Assembly (NCBI GenBank): GCA_964517435.1
Contig: CAZFEC010000011.1
Coordinates: forward strand, 1 to 64,000
Origin: BS150m-G50 sp964517435
GTDB lineage: Bacteria > CAIWAD01 > BS150m-G50
Direction: 5' to 3'
Length of the DNA stretch: 64,000 bases
Shown: positions 9,616 through 18,202 of the stretch, piece after piece
Layout: the number at the start of each line of letters is the position of its first letter
How positions within the stretch are numbered: the first letter of the stretch is position 1
Made by a program: the position numbers and the translations under genes
Notes under the pieces: generated by a model
What the model saw: the letters and a program-made list of their open reading frames with translations, nothing else
The model's database searches: none
What the model was told of the DNA's origin: nothing

Positions 9616-11019
9616 ATGTCTTACCGAACGCTATATCACACAATTCTCGCCTGTACAATACTGGTTGTACAGCCTTTGTCTCCCGTCGATAGACTCGTTC
9701 TTGCATCAGAAACAGAGGGTGTCGCAATAACAGTCTACAGCAAGAGCAGGGCTGTAGTAACTGATCGTCGTCAGGTTGAGCTTGCTCGCGGGATTACCGC
9801 GACCTCCTTTTCGGGAGTATCTGCTAAAGTAATGCCCCAGACTGTCGGCCTTACAGCCGAAGGCGTCATTGTGCTGGAACAGAATTTCGAATATGACCTG
9901 GTAGATGAAAGCAAGCTGTATCACAAATATCTTGAGCAACCGATCACATTAAATCTGGATAACGATACGCTTTTCCAGGGCAGATTGCTTTCCGTAGGTC
10001 GTGGTTCAGATAAGGGAATTGTACTTGAACAGGAAAGCGGTGACATCGTTTCGATAAATAAGAGAAATGTAGTAACTGCGGTTTTTCCTGAGCTGCCTGC
10101 CGGTTTGATCACCAGGCCAACGCTGAAATGGTTAGTATCGGTCAAACGCAGCGATACGTACCCAATAACTCTTACTTACCAAACTTCCGGGATATCCTGG
10201 GAGGCAGATTATGTCGCAATTCTCAATCAGGATGACACGGCGATGCAGTTGGGGTGTTGGGTAACCGTAAGGAACCGAACCGGCACCTGTTTCGCTGATG
10301 CGCAACTCAAGCTGATTGCCGGAGACATCTTTCTTGCCACCGATTCCAAAAGGAGTCGCTATCAGACGGACATGGTCTCGACCGTTGCAAGCGTCGAGAC
10401 CGGGTTCACCGAGCGCTCCTTTTTCGAGTATCACCTCTACACCCTCGACCGCCCGGCCACATTGAAGAACAACCAGGACAAGCAACTGGCGCTGTTTCCC
10501 ACCCGCGATGTCGCCGTCGAACGGGAGTACCTCTTTGATCACAGCAGAGACCCGAACCAGGTACTGGTCTCGGTCCGCTTCGAGAACGACCGCGCGAGCA
10601 AACTGGGCATACCGCTGCCGGCGGGAGTGGTGCGCGTCTACAAGCTGGATGAGGACGACACCCGCCAGCTGGTGGGGGAAGACCGTATCGAACATACCCC
10701 CAAGGATGAGCCGGTTTCCCTCACGCTGGGCAAAGTCTTCGACATGGCGGGCGAACGCACCGTGCTGGACTACGAGCAGGTAGGCCGCTACGGCCATCGC
10801 GCCACCATTGAAGTGGAGCTGCGCAATCACAAGGAGGAAGCGGCGACGGTCAAGGTGCATGAACACCTGCCCGCCGGCGCGGAGATCACGGCCTGCAATG
10901 TCGACTATGAGCGCCCCACCGCCACGCTCCTGGAGTTGGAGCTGGAGGTGCCGACCGACGGCGAAGCCAGCCTGGAGTACAGTTACAAACTGAAGCGGCA
11001 TGGAGTCATACACCGATAA
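9616..11019 (+). CDS. DUF4139 domain secreted or periplasmic protein
   Basis: 467 residues with an N-terminal signal-like segment (about 8-30) and the beta-rich fold of DUF4139/DUF4140 proteins, including NRTGTCFADAQLKLIAGD and the C-terminal VKVHEHLP region. Function is unknown; such proteins are usually exported. ATG is preceded by AGGAGG. It overlaps recG by 20 nt. The base composition is split: counted by eye, 10021-10080 is about 40% G+C and 10741-10800 about 68%, with the change near 10380. This suggests part of the gene was replaced by recombination. Confidence 0.8.
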   Translation: MSYRTLYHTILACTILVVQPLSPVDRLVLASETEGVAITVYSKSRAVVTDRRQVELARGITATSFSGVSAKVMPQTVGLTAEGVIVLEQNFEYDLVDESKLYHKYLEQPITLNLDNDTLFQGRLLSVGRGSDKGIVLEQESGDIVSINKRNVVTAVFPELPAGLITRPTLKWLVSVKRSDTYPITLTYQTSGISWEADYVAILNQDDTAMQLGCWVTVRNRTGTCFADAQLKLIAGDIFLATDSKRSRYQTDMVSTVASVETGFTERSFFEYHLYTLDRPATLKNNQDKQLALFPTRDVAVEREYLFDHSRDPNQVLVSVRFENDRASKLGIPLPAGVVRVYKLDEDDTRQLVGEDRIEHTPKDEPVSLTLGKVFDMAGERTVLDYEQVGRYGHRATIEVELRNHKEEAATVKVHEHLPAGAEITACNVDYERPTATLLELELEVPTDGEASLEYSYKLKRHGVIHR

Positions 11020-13084
11020 ATCGATCCAGTTCGTCAAGGGAGTGGGGCCGAAGAAATCCGCCGTGCTCAGCGATCATGGCCTCGCGAGCTGGTACGATAT
11101 TCTCCACCACTTCCCGCGCCGCTACCTGGATCGCACCAACGTAGCCCGCATCGACGAACTGGTGCTGGACAGCGAGCCGGTTACCGTCGTCGGCAAAATC
11201 ACCCGTGCCGAGTCCTTCCGCGGCAAGCGGCGGCGCATCTTCCGGCTGACCCTCGCCGACAACTCCGGCACCATGTCGCTGGTCTTCTTCAACAGCCTGC
11301 GCTATTTCGAAGCCGCTTTCAAACAGGGGGATTTCGTCGCCGCGACCGGCAAGCCGAGCCAGTTTCGCGGCTGGGCCTTCACCCATCCCGCCCTGGAGAA
11401 GATCAACCTGCAGGAGGATGTCGCGGAATTCGAGGGGAGGATCATCCCGCTCTATCCCGGCACCGAGGGCCTGCGGCGCGCCTACCTGGACAGCCGCGGC
11501 CTCTGGCGCATCATCGCCGCCATTCTCGACGAGCTGGACGGCGGTTATCCCGACTGTTTTTCCGCCGACTTCCGGCGTGAACACGACCTGATCAGCTATG
11601 CCGAGGCGCTGGAGTGGGTTCATCGTCCCACCTCTCAGGAACAGCTGGAGCAAGCCCGCTACCGGCTCAAGTTCAACGAGTTCTTCTTCCTGGAGGTGAT
11701 GCTGGCGCTGCGCAAGCACCGGGTGAAGGTAATGGAGAAGGGAATCCGATTCCGGACCGACGGCGATTTGCGTACCCGGCTGCTGGCGGAGTTACCGTTC
11801 AGTCTGACCGCCGCGCAGGAGCGGGTTGTCCGGGAGATCCTCAGCGATATGCAGTCGGAGCAGCCGATGAACCGGCTGTTGGAAGGGGATGTCGGTTCCG
11901 GTAAGACGCTGGTCGCCGTGCTGGCAATGCTGCTGGCGGCGGAAAACGGCTACCAGAGCGCGTTGATGGTGCCGACCGAGATCCTGGCGGAACAGCACTA
12001 CCGCAGCATCATGCGGTTTGCCGAGCAGTTGCCGGTGAAGGTCAGCCTGCTGGTGGGCGGCCAGAGTAAGGGTTTGCGCTCGCAGCGCCAGTACGAGCTG
12101 GCGAGTGGCGAGGCCGACATCATCATCGGGACGCACGCGCTCTTTCAGAAGGCGGTGCGCTTCCGCAACCTGGGGCTGGTGATCATCGACGAGCAGCACC
12201 GGTTCGGCGTCCTGCAGCGGGGGATGCTGCGCGACAAGGGTGTGCGGCCCGACACGCTGGTGATGAGCGCGACACCGATTCCCCGCACCCTGGCGCTTTC
12301 GGTCTACGGCGATCTCGACATCTCCCTGATCGACGAGTTGCCGCCCGGACGCCAGCCGATCCGAACCGTCTGGCGCTACGATAACAAGCTTCCCGAGATC
12401 ATGCCCTTCATCCGCCAGCGCGTGGAGCAGGGGGAACAGGCGTACATCGTTTACCCGCTGGTCGAGGATTCAGAGAAACTCAACCTGCGCGCCGCCACCC
12501 GCTCCCGCGACGAGCTGGCTCAACGCTGGTTTCAGGGCATTGAGGTGGGCCTGATCCACGGCCGGATGAAGGGAGAGGAGAAGGATGCCGTCATGCAGCG
12601 CTTCGCGGCGGGGGAGATCCCGGTCCTGGTTTCCACCACCGTGGTGGAGGTGGGGGTGGATAATCCCAACGCCACCATCATGGCCGTGATACACGCGGAG
12701 CGGTTCGGACTTTCGCAGCTGCATCAGCTGCGGGGCCGGGTCGGTCGCGGGAGCCTGAAATCTTACTGCATCCTGGTGGCGGGGCGCGGCTTGACCGAGG
12801 AGGGGCGGCATCGCCTCAACGCCATGATGGATTTTCCGGACGGATTCAAGATCGCCGAAGCGGATATGCGTCTGCGCGGTTCCGGCGATTTCTTCGGTAC
12901 CCGCCAGAGCGGCCTGCCGACGCTCAAAATCGCCGACCTGATCGCCGACGCCGACATCATGTTCCGGACACGCGAAATCGCTTTCCAGCTGGTGCGCGAC
13001 GATCCCCACCTGTTGAACCACCCCCGCATCCGTGAGTATTATCTGCGGTTCTATGAGGATCGCTTCAACCTGATCGAGGACTGA
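11000..13084 (+). CDS. recG: ATP-dependent DNA helicase RecG
   Basis: 694 residues, normal length. The N-terminal wedge/OB-fold domain (to about 200) binds branched DNA. Walker A GDVGSGKT is near residue 296 and the DEQH box (IIDEQHRFG) near 396. The C-terminal helicase half includes GRVGRG and the RecG-specific TRQSG near the end. RecG remodels stalled replication forks and Holliday junctions. The start overlaps the DUF4139 gene and the stop is 1 nt before the priA start, so the genes are translationally linked. Confidence 0.96.
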   Translation: MESYTDKSIQFVKGVGPKKSAVLSDHGLASWYDILHHFPRRYLDRTNVARIDELVLDSEPVTVVGKITRAESFRGKRRRIFRLTLADNSGTMSLVFFNSLRYFEAAFKQGDFVAATGKPSQFRGWAFTHPALEKINLQEDVAEFEGRIIPLYPGTEGLRRAYLDSRGLWRIIAAILDELDGGYPDCFSADFRREHDLISYAEALEWVHRPTSQEQLEQARYRLKFNEFFFLEVMLALRKHRVKVMEKGIRFRTDGDLRTRLLAELPFSLTAAQERVVREILSDMQSEQPMNRLLEGDVGSGKTLVAVLAMLLAAENGYQSALMVPTEILAEQHYRSIMRFAEQLPVKVSLLVGGQSKGLRSQRQYELASGEADIIIGTHALFQKAVRFRNLGLVIIDEQHRFGVLQRGMLRDKGVRPDTLVMSATPIPRTLALSVYGDLDISLIDELPPGRQPIRTVWRYDNKLPEIMPFIRQRVEQGEQAYIVYPLVEDSEKLNLRAATRSRDELAQRWFQGIEVGLIHGRMKGEEKDAVMQRFAAGEIPVLVSTTVVEVGVDNPNATIMAVIHAERFGLSQLHQLRGRVGRGSLKSYCILVAGRGLTEEGRHRLNAMMDFPDGFKIAEADMRLRGSGDFFGTRQSGLPTLKIADLIADADIMFRTREIAFQLVRDDPHLLNHPRIREYYLRFYEDRFNLIED

Positions 13085-13085
13085 G

Positions 13086-15542
13086 TTGTACGCTAAAGTG
13101 GCGCTGCCACTGCCCTTCAATCCGATCTATACATATGCAGTGCCGGAACGGCTGGCGGAGGGTGTGCGGCCGGGCACGCGCGTTCTGGTACCGCTGGGAC
13201 GCCGGTTGCAGACCGGCTACGTGCTGGAGTTAGCAGCGTCGCCGGACTTCGACAGCGAGCGGATCAAACCGGTCAACGATGTCCTGGATCCCTTCCCGTT
13301 GTTGACCGGGGAGCTGCTGGACTTCTGCGCCCGCCTCGCCGACTACTACGTCGCTTCCATTGGCGAAACCCTGCGCGCCGCCCTGCCGCCCGGCATCAAC
13401 CTGGCCGGTCAGACGTGTTTCCGGCTGTCCGGGGAGGAGACGCCCGTGGATGCGAAACTGTCGCCTTTGCGCAAGCGCCTCCTGCGACTGTTGGCGGAGC
13501 ATCCCGACGTCGGTCTGCGCTGGTTGAAACAGCAGTTGCGGCGCAAGAGTCTGTATCACGATCTACATTACCTGCTCGAGCGGGGATTGATCGTCGCGGA
13601 GGAGCGGATCGGGAAAGGGCGCTTGTCGCCGCGCCGGGAGCCCTGGCTGCGGCTGCCGCCAGCCCAGTCGCGGGCGGAGTTGGAGGAGGCGATCGCAGCC
13701 CGTCGCCGGCGTCCGGCCCAGACCGCCATCCTGCAACTGCTCGCCGCCGAGGAGTCTGTATCACGTCGCGACCTCCTCTCCCGCTTTTCGCCGGCGCCGC
13801 TCAAGCAGCTGCTGGCGGACGACCTGGTCGAGCTGTTCGAACGGGAGATCGTGCCGGAGAAGCCGCTGTTAGACACAGATCCGCAGGTCTTGTCTATCAT
13901 ACTCAACCGGGAACAGGAGGAGGCGCTGGTCGCGATCGGCGAAACGCTGGCCACCCGGGGGTTTCAGGCCCTGCTGCTGCAGGGCGTTACCGGCAGCGGC
14001 AAGACGCAGGTCTACCTGGAAGCGATCCGTAAGGTGGTCGCCGCCGGCAAACAGGCGCTGGTACTGGTGCCGGAGATTTCACTCACGCCGCAGATCGCCG
14101 CCCGCTTCCACGCCTTTTTCGGCGACCGGGTCTGCCTGATCCACAGCCGCCTTTCCGATCGCCAGCGCTACGACGCCTGGCTCGGCATCCGGCGCGACGA
14201 GTACGATGTCGTCGTGGGAGCGCGCTCGGCTGTCTTTGCGCCGCTGTCCCGTCCCGGTCTGATCGTCGTGGACGAGGAGCACGACGCCTCCTTCAAGCAG
14301 TTCGATCCCGCGCCGCGCTACCATGCCCGTGACGCCGCGCTGCTGCGGGGCAGTCGCCTCCGGGTGCCGGTGCTGCTGGGTACAGCCACCCCCTCGCTCG
14401 AGACCCACTACAATGTAGAACAGGGCCGCTACCGCCACCTGCAGCTGCCGCGTCGGACCGGCGTACAGACGCGGCCGCAGATCGAACTGGTCGACATGAA
14501 GCAGGTGTGGCGCGAGTTAACCGGCGACACGGTAAAGATGTTCTCCAACCGTTTCTTAAGCGGACTGATGGACACGCTGGAACGGGGCGAGCAGGCGATC
14601 ATCCTGCAGAATCGACGCGGCTTCGCCTCCTGGCAGCAGTGTCTCGACTGCGGCACGATCGTCAAGTGCTCCAACTGCGACATCACCCTGACTTATCACA
14701 AGACCGATCAGGCGCTGCGCTGCCACTACTGCGGCTTCGCACGGCAGCCGCTGGAGCGCTGTCCGGAATGCGACGCCCGGCGCCTGGAGTTCTTCGGCAC
14801 CGGCACCCAGCAGGTGGAGGAGCAGCTGCGCGAATTGTTCCCCAGGCACCCGATCCTGCGCATGGACCAGGACACCACCCGCCGGCCGGACGCCTACAAC
14901 GCGATGGTAAAGGCTTTCAACGCCGGCGATTACGACATCCTGCTCGGCACGCAGTCGGTAGCCAAGGGGCACGACTTCCCGCGGGTCACCTTCGTCGGGG
15001 TGGTTAACGCCGACACGGAGCTGTCGCTGCCGGACTTCCGCGCCCAGGAGCGCTCCTTCCAGCTGATGACACAGGTGGCGGGGCGGGGCGGCCGTGCCCA
15101 GCTGCCGGGCCGGGTCGTCATCCAGACTTTCCGCCCGGAGAACAGTGCGCTCGCGTTCGTGCAGGCGGATGACATGGCCGGCTTCCTAGCGGAAGAGGCG
15201 GAAGCGCGCCGCCAGCTCAACTATCCACCCTTCAGTCGCCTGGCGCTGCTGACCGTGAAATCGAGCCGCCAGGAGGAATGCCGCCGCGCCGCAGAGGGGC
15301 TTCGGCCGCAGCTGCAGGCCGCCCTGGGCAAACTGCAGCTACTCGGACCGGCACCGGCGCCGATCCAGCGGATCTGGCGGGAATACCGTTACCACTACAT
15401 CATCAAATCCGCCCGCGCCGGCGACCCCAACGGCCGGAAGCTGCGGGATGCCGTGCGCGGCGCGCTGGAGTACTTCAACCGACGGCTGCGGACTGACGAT
15501 ACGTATCTCACAGTAACGATCGATCCCTTGAGTCTGATGTGA
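13086..15542 (+). CDS. priA: Primosomal replication-restart helicase PriA
   Basis: 818 residues from a TTG start at 13086. The N-terminal 3'-DNA-binding domain (PLPFNPIYTYAVPE) is followed by Walker A GVTGSGKT near residue 299 and the DEEHD box near 395. The paired zinc-binding cysteine motifs (CLDC, CSNC, CHYC, CPEC at about 518-562) are complete. PriA reloads the replisome at stalled forks, functionally adjacent to its neighbour RecG. Its stop overlaps the next GTG start in a GTGA junction. Confidence 0.96.
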   Translation: MYAKVALPLPFNPIYTYAVPERLAEGVRPGTRVLVPLGRRLQTGYVLELAASPDFDSERIKPVNDVLDPFPLLTGELLDFCARLADYYVASIGETLRAALPPGINLAGQTCFRLSGEETPVDAKLSPLRKRLLRLLAEHPDVGLRWLKQQLRRKSLYHDLHYLLERGLIVAEERIGKGRLSPRREPWLRLPPAQSRAELEEAIAARRRRPAQTAILQLLAAEESVSRRDLLSRFSPAPLKQLLADDLVELFEREIVPEKPLLDTDPQVLSIILNREQEEALVAIGETLATRGFQALLLQGVTGSGKTQVYLEAIRKVVAAGKQALVLVPEISLTPQIAARFHAFFGDRVCLIHSRLSDRQRYDAWLGIRRDEYDVVVGARSAVFAPLSRPGLIVVDEEHDASFKQFDPAPRYHARDAALLRGSRLRVPVLLGTATPSLETHYNVEQGRYRHLQLPRRTGVQTRPQIELVDMKQVWRELTGDTVKMFSNRFLSGLMDTLERGEQAIILQNRRGFASWQQCLDCGTIVKCSNCDITLTYHKTDQALRCHYCGFARQPLERCPECDARRLEFFGTGTQQVEEQLRELFPRHPILRMDQDTTRRPDAYNAMVKAFNAGDYDILLGTQSVAKGHDFPRVTFVGVVNADTELSLPDFRAQERSFQLMTQVAGRGGRAQLPGRVVIQTFRPENSALAFVQADDMAGFLAEEAEARRQLNYPPFSRLALLTVKSSRQEECRRAAEGLRPQLQAALGKLQLLGPAPAPIQRIWREYRYHYIIKSARAGDPNGRKLRDAVRGALEYFNRRLRTDDTYLTVTIDPLSLM

Positions 15543-16480
15543 AAGCTGTTACCCCACTTCTGGCGATACTCTGCTTCTGGCTGACCACGCTGCCGGCTCG
15601 AGCCCAGCCGGCGGGGCAACTGTTGGAGCTGAAGGTGCCGCCGTTCGTCGTGCAGTACGACGCGCGCGACGCCGGCCTGGCCCGGGAAATCGGTTACCGC
15701 CTCGCCGGCTCCTGGCAACGCGTACAGCGGGAGTTGCCGGTGATGCTGCCGGGCAAACCGGTGGTGCTGATCGCGCCCTCCGCCGATGACTTCTACCGGA
15801 CGGCGCGAGGCAGCGTGCCGCACTGGGGGGCCGCCCTGGCGCTTTCCTCACGCAACATCATCCTGCTCAAGAGCAGCCGCTGGGCCAGCGTGCAGAACGA
15901 CTGGTCCTCCCTGTTGTCGCACGAGCTGGCCCACCTGGCGGTGCACACCCTCACGCAGGATTTTCAGGTGCCGCGCTGGTTCAACGAGGGATTGGCGGTG
16001 GCTGTATCCGGCGAGCTGGACATCACGCGCCGGGCGGAAATCGCCCGCGCCCTCCTGACGCGGCACGTCTTCGCGCTGTCGGAACTGGAGGACCTGCACA
16101 GCTTCTCGGGCAACGAAGCGCGTCTGGCCTACACCGAAGCGGTGCTGGCGGTCAACTACTTCGTCGAGCGCTTCGGCAAATCTGCGGTAGTGCTGTTGTT
16201 GACGCAGGTGGGGCAGGGCCGGTCGTTCGAAACGGCGTTCCACACAGCTACCGGCGTGTTTTTGCACGACTTCGAGAGCCAGTGGCGTCGCCACCTCTGG
16301 AGCCACTATTTCTACTATATCCTGTTGGGAATCAACAGTTGGATCTGGGGTTTCATCCTGGTGCTGGTGCTGGTCGCCATCGTCGTCGTGCGGCGCCGCA
16401 ATCGGAAGACCCGCCGTCGCTGGGAGGTGGAGGATGAACCCTACGAGACGGAATCCGATTTCGATCCGTTTGACTGGTGA
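15539..16480 (+). CDS. Peptidase MA-like membrane metalloprotease
   Basis: 313 residues from GTG 15539, overlapping the priA stop by 4 nt. A signal peptide (about 1-22) is followed by a gluzincin-type zinc motif HELAH near residue 127 with the third ligand in FNEGLA about 20 residues later, the layout of the peptidase MA family. One transmembrane helix (about 259-282) precedes a basic, then acidic tail. It is probably an envelope-anchored protease with the catalytic domain outside the membrane. Substrate unknown. Confidence 0.75.
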   Translation: MKAVTPLLAILCFWLTTLPARAQPAGQLLELKVPPFVVQYDARDAGLAREIGYRLAGSWQRVQRELPVMLPGKPVVLIAPSADDFYRTARGSVPHWGAALALSSRNIILLKSSRWASVQNDWSSLLSHELAHLAVHTLTQDFQVPRWFNEGLAVAVSGELDITRRAEIARALLTRHVFALSELEDLHSFSGNEARLAYTEAVLAVNYFVERFGKSAVVLLLTQVGQGRSFETAFHTATGVFLHDFESQWRRHLWSHYFYYILLGINSWIWGFILVLVLVAIVVVRRRNRKTRRRWEVEDEPYETESDFDPFDW

Positions 16481-16591
16481 AATCTCGGGCCACCCCTGGG
16501 GAGATCCCGCCAGGGCGGGATTACCCTGGGAACACCGCAACCTCCATTCGGGTGCTGCCTCAATCCCAGGTTTCACCCCATTCTCCCCGCC

Positions 16592-16618
16592 TCAAACTTT
16601 TCAGGGAACTGCCGATAC
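16592..16618 (+). promoter_or_regulatory. Sigma-28 (FliA)-like promoter, upstream copy
   Basis: TCAAACTT, exactly 11 nt, then GCCGATAC. This fits the known FliA consensus TAAAGTTT-N11-GCCGATAA in spacing and -10 sequence. A start would fall near 16626, inside the inverted repeat at 16620-16644. No convincing gene lies between here and the second promoter copy. Confidence 0.5.
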
Positions 16619-16619
16619 G

Positions 16620-16672
16620 ACTCACTCAACTGCGTTGAGTGAGTTCAGCAGTTCCGTCTTAGCCGGAACTGC
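16620..16672. repeat. Two adjacent perfect hairpins
   Basis: First: ACTCACTCAAC (16620-16630) with GTTGAGTGAGT (16634-16644), 11-bp stem and 3-nt loop. Second: GCAGTTCCG (16648-16656) with CGGAACTGC (16664-16672), 9-bp stem and 7-nt loop. They fill the space between two sigma-28-like promoters. An extragenic palindrome lies upstream at 16504-16521. The rest of the 16481-16757 gap holds no gene I can see. Confidence 0.65.
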
Positions 16673-16702
16673 ACCGGCGGCTTTGGCGAGTTAGCTCCCA
16701 CC

Positions 16703-16729
16703 TCAAACTTTTTAATAAACTGCCGATAC
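16703..16729 (+). promoter_or_regulatory. Sigma-28 (FliA)-like promoter, proximal copy
   Basis: TCAAACTT, exactly 11 nt, GCCGATAC: the same elements and spacing as the copy at 16592. It ends about 28 nt before the ATG of the 78-aa membrane protein gene, with AAAGGAGG in between. This predicts that the small gene belongs to the motility/chemotaxis (FliA) regulon. Confidence 0.55.
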
Positions 16730-16757
16730 TATACTCGAGAGAAAGGAGGATATGAGC

Positions 16758-16991
16758 ATGGAATGGCTGTTCGCGCTAACGGTAGCCGCCGGTGTGATCA
16801 GCGCTGTCCGCATGTATACATTCTTGCGTCAGCGTCTGCCGGAACGCCGTTATCGCCGCCAGGCCCGCCAACTGGCTGAATATCTGGAACGCGAACAGCA
16901 GGATTTCAACCTCGGCGGTCTCACCGCTCCGCCGCCGGAATCGGAAAACTTCCTTGCCGCCTGCTACTATATCCTGGATAAGGAAGAGTAA
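16758..16991 (+). CDS. Small single-pass membrane protein, predicted FliA-regulated
   Basis: 77 residues from ATG 16758 (spacing from GGAGG is good; the ATG two codons earlier is too close). The N-terminal hydrophobic segment EWLFALTVAAGVISAV anchors it. A basic stretch (RLPERRYRRQARQLAEYLE) and a proline-containing linker follow, ending in LAACYYILDKEE. No family is recognised. Two sigma-28-like promoters upstream suggest a motility-related role. The last 12 codons and the stop are copied several times in the tandem repeats immediately downstream. Confidence 0.65.
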   Translation: MEWLFALTVAAGVISAVRMYTFLRQRLPERRYRRQARQLAEYLEREQQDFNLGGLTAPPPESENFLAACYYILDKEE

Positions 16992-17017
16992 CTCACCCTG
17001 GAGCTGGCGGCAAGCGT

Positions 17018-17098
17018 ATGAACATCCCGGCAGTTCAAATTCCCGCGAAATACGAAGACCTTGCCGCCTGCTACTATATCCTGGATAAGGAAGAGTAA
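17018..17098 (+). CDS. Possible 26-aa mini-ORF within repeat unit
   Basis: ATG to TAA within one 107-bp repeat unit. It encodes MNIPAVQIPAKYED joined to LAACYYILDKEE, the same C-terminus as the upstream 77-aa protein. A GGAG lies about 15 nt upstream, too far for a good ribosome binding site. Whether it is translated is unknown. Confidence 0.25.
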   Translation: MNIPAVQIPAKYEDLAACYYILDKEE

Positions 17099-17113
17099 CT
17101 CACCCTGGAGCTG

Positions 17114-17213
17114 NNNNNNNNNNNNNNNNNNNNNNNNNNNNNNNNNNNNNNNNNNNNNNNNNNNNNNNNNNNNNNNNNNNNNNNNNNNNNNNNNNNNNNN
17201 NNNNNNNNNNNNN
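17114..17213. other. Assembly gap of 100 N
   Basis: Exactly 100 N inside the tandem repeat, the conventional filler for a scaffold gap of unknown length. The assembler probably failed because of the repeat, so the repeat count and any lost sequence cannot be judged from this window. Confidence 0.99.
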
Positions 17214-17288
17214 ATACGAAGACCTTGCCGCCTGTTACTACATCCTGGATAAGGAAGAGTAACTCACCCTGGAGCTGGCGGCAAGCGT

Positions 17289-17369
17289 ATGAACATCCCG
17301 GCAGTTCAAATTCCCGCGAAATACGAAGACCTTGCCGCCTGCTACTATATCCTGGATAAGGAAGAGTAA
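17289..17369 (+). CDS. Possible 26-aa mini-ORF, second intact copy
   Basis: Same 26 codons as the copy at 17018, in the last repeat unit, ending 6 nt before the convergent phzF stop. A third, 5'-truncated copy ends at 17262 after the N gap and keeps the peptide through two synonymous changes. Confidence 0.25.
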   Translation: MNIPAVQIPAKYEDLAACYYILDKEE

Positions 17370-17375
17370 CTCACC

Positions 17376-18161
17376 TCACCCTTCCACCCGGATCTCACCT
17401 TCCAGATAGAGCACACAGTCACCGGCAATCTTTACCCGGTCCCCCTCCAGATCGCACCACAGCTCCCCGCCGCGGGGCGAAACCTGGCGGCAGAACAGTG
17501 AACTCTTGCCCAGCCGCTCTCCCCAGTAGGGCGCGATGGTGCAATGTGCCGAGCCGGTAACCGGATCCTCCGGGATGCCCAGCTCCGGGAAGAAACAGCG
17601 GGAGACGCAATCGCAGTCGCTGCCGGGCGCGGTGACCAGCACTCCCCGCCCTGGGACCCTGGCCAGCAGCGCAAAGTCGGGCGCCAGTTTGCGCACCTCG
17701 CGCTCGTCGCCGACCACTACCAGGCAGTCGCTGGAGAGCAGGGTGGTTTCCGGCTCCAGCCCCAGTGCGGCCGGCAGTTGCGGCGGGCAGTCGACCGGCG
17801 TGCCGGGGCGGTTGGGAAAGTCAAGCTGGAAGCGCTCCCCCTGGCGCCGGACCGAAAGCGGCCCGCTGGCGGAAGCAAAATTCACCTCTTCCCATTCCGG
17901 CTGCAGCAGCCCCAGGATGACGAAACCGGTGGCGAGGGTGGCGTGTCCGCAGAGATCCACTTCGGTGACGGGCGAAAACCAGCGAATCCGTAAACCGTCA
18001 TCTTCCTTCACGAAGAAAGCGGTTTCGGAGAGATTATTTTCCGCCGCGATTTGCTGGAGCGTCGTGTCCTCCAGCCAGTGCGGCAGCGGGCAGACGGCGG
18101 CGGGATTGCCCTGGAAAGGCTGACTGGTGAAGGCGTCGACCTGGTAGAGTGGTAACTTCAT
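17376..18161 (-). CDS. PhzF-family isomerase
   Basis: 261 residues from ATG 18161 (GGAG 6 nt upstream; the frame opens six codons earlier). Family hallmarks are the start YQVDAFTSQPFQGNPAAVC, the catalytic glutamate in NNLSETAF, TEVDLCGHATLA, and EDPVTGSAHC near residue 200. The diaminopimelate-epimerase-like fold catalyses isomerisation of small metabolites. Phenazine synthesis is not implied, since no other phz genes are present. The gene converges on the tandem-repeat array, its stop only 6 nt away. Confidence 0.88.
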   Translation of the reverse strand: MKLPLYQVDAFTSQPFQGNPAAVCPLPHWLEDTTLQQIAAENNLSETAFFVKEDDGLRIRWFSPVTEVDLCGHATLATGFVILGLLQPEWEEVNFASASGPLSVRRQGERFQLDFPNRPGTPVDCPPQLPAALGLEPETTLLSSDCLVVVGDEREVRKLAPDFALLARVPGRGVLVTAPGSDCDCVSRCFFPELGIPEDPVTGSAHCTIAPYWGERLGKSSLFCRQVSPRGGELWCDLEGDRVKIAGDCVLYLEGEIRVEG

Positions 18162-18202
18162 GGTAGCTCCGATTGTCAATTAGTAACGATGGTGAAGGTG
18201 TG

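Larger units (their letters stand above)
16953..17369. repeat. 107-bp tandem repeat array carrying the small gene's 3' end
   Basis: The segment starting CTTGCCGCCTG recurs at 16953, 17060, 17224 and 17331. The measurable periods (16953 to 17060 and 17224 to 17331) are both exactly 107 bp. The array is interrupted by 100 Ns, so the true copy number is unknown. Each unit carries the last 12 codons and stop of the 77-aa gene plus a fixed spacer with its own ATG. The copy at 17224 differs at two positions, both synonymous (TGC to TGT, TAT to TAC). Confidence 0.9.

Noticed and set aside
17061..17252. ORF running through the N gap
   Set aside because: It is created by translating 100 N; the real frame stops at the repeat's TAA.
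16953..17369. CRISPR array
   Set aside because: The 107-bp units are identical throughout rather than repeats separated by unique spacers. The 50-bp array at 23533 has too few units, repeats of only 20 bp, and no cas genes in the window.
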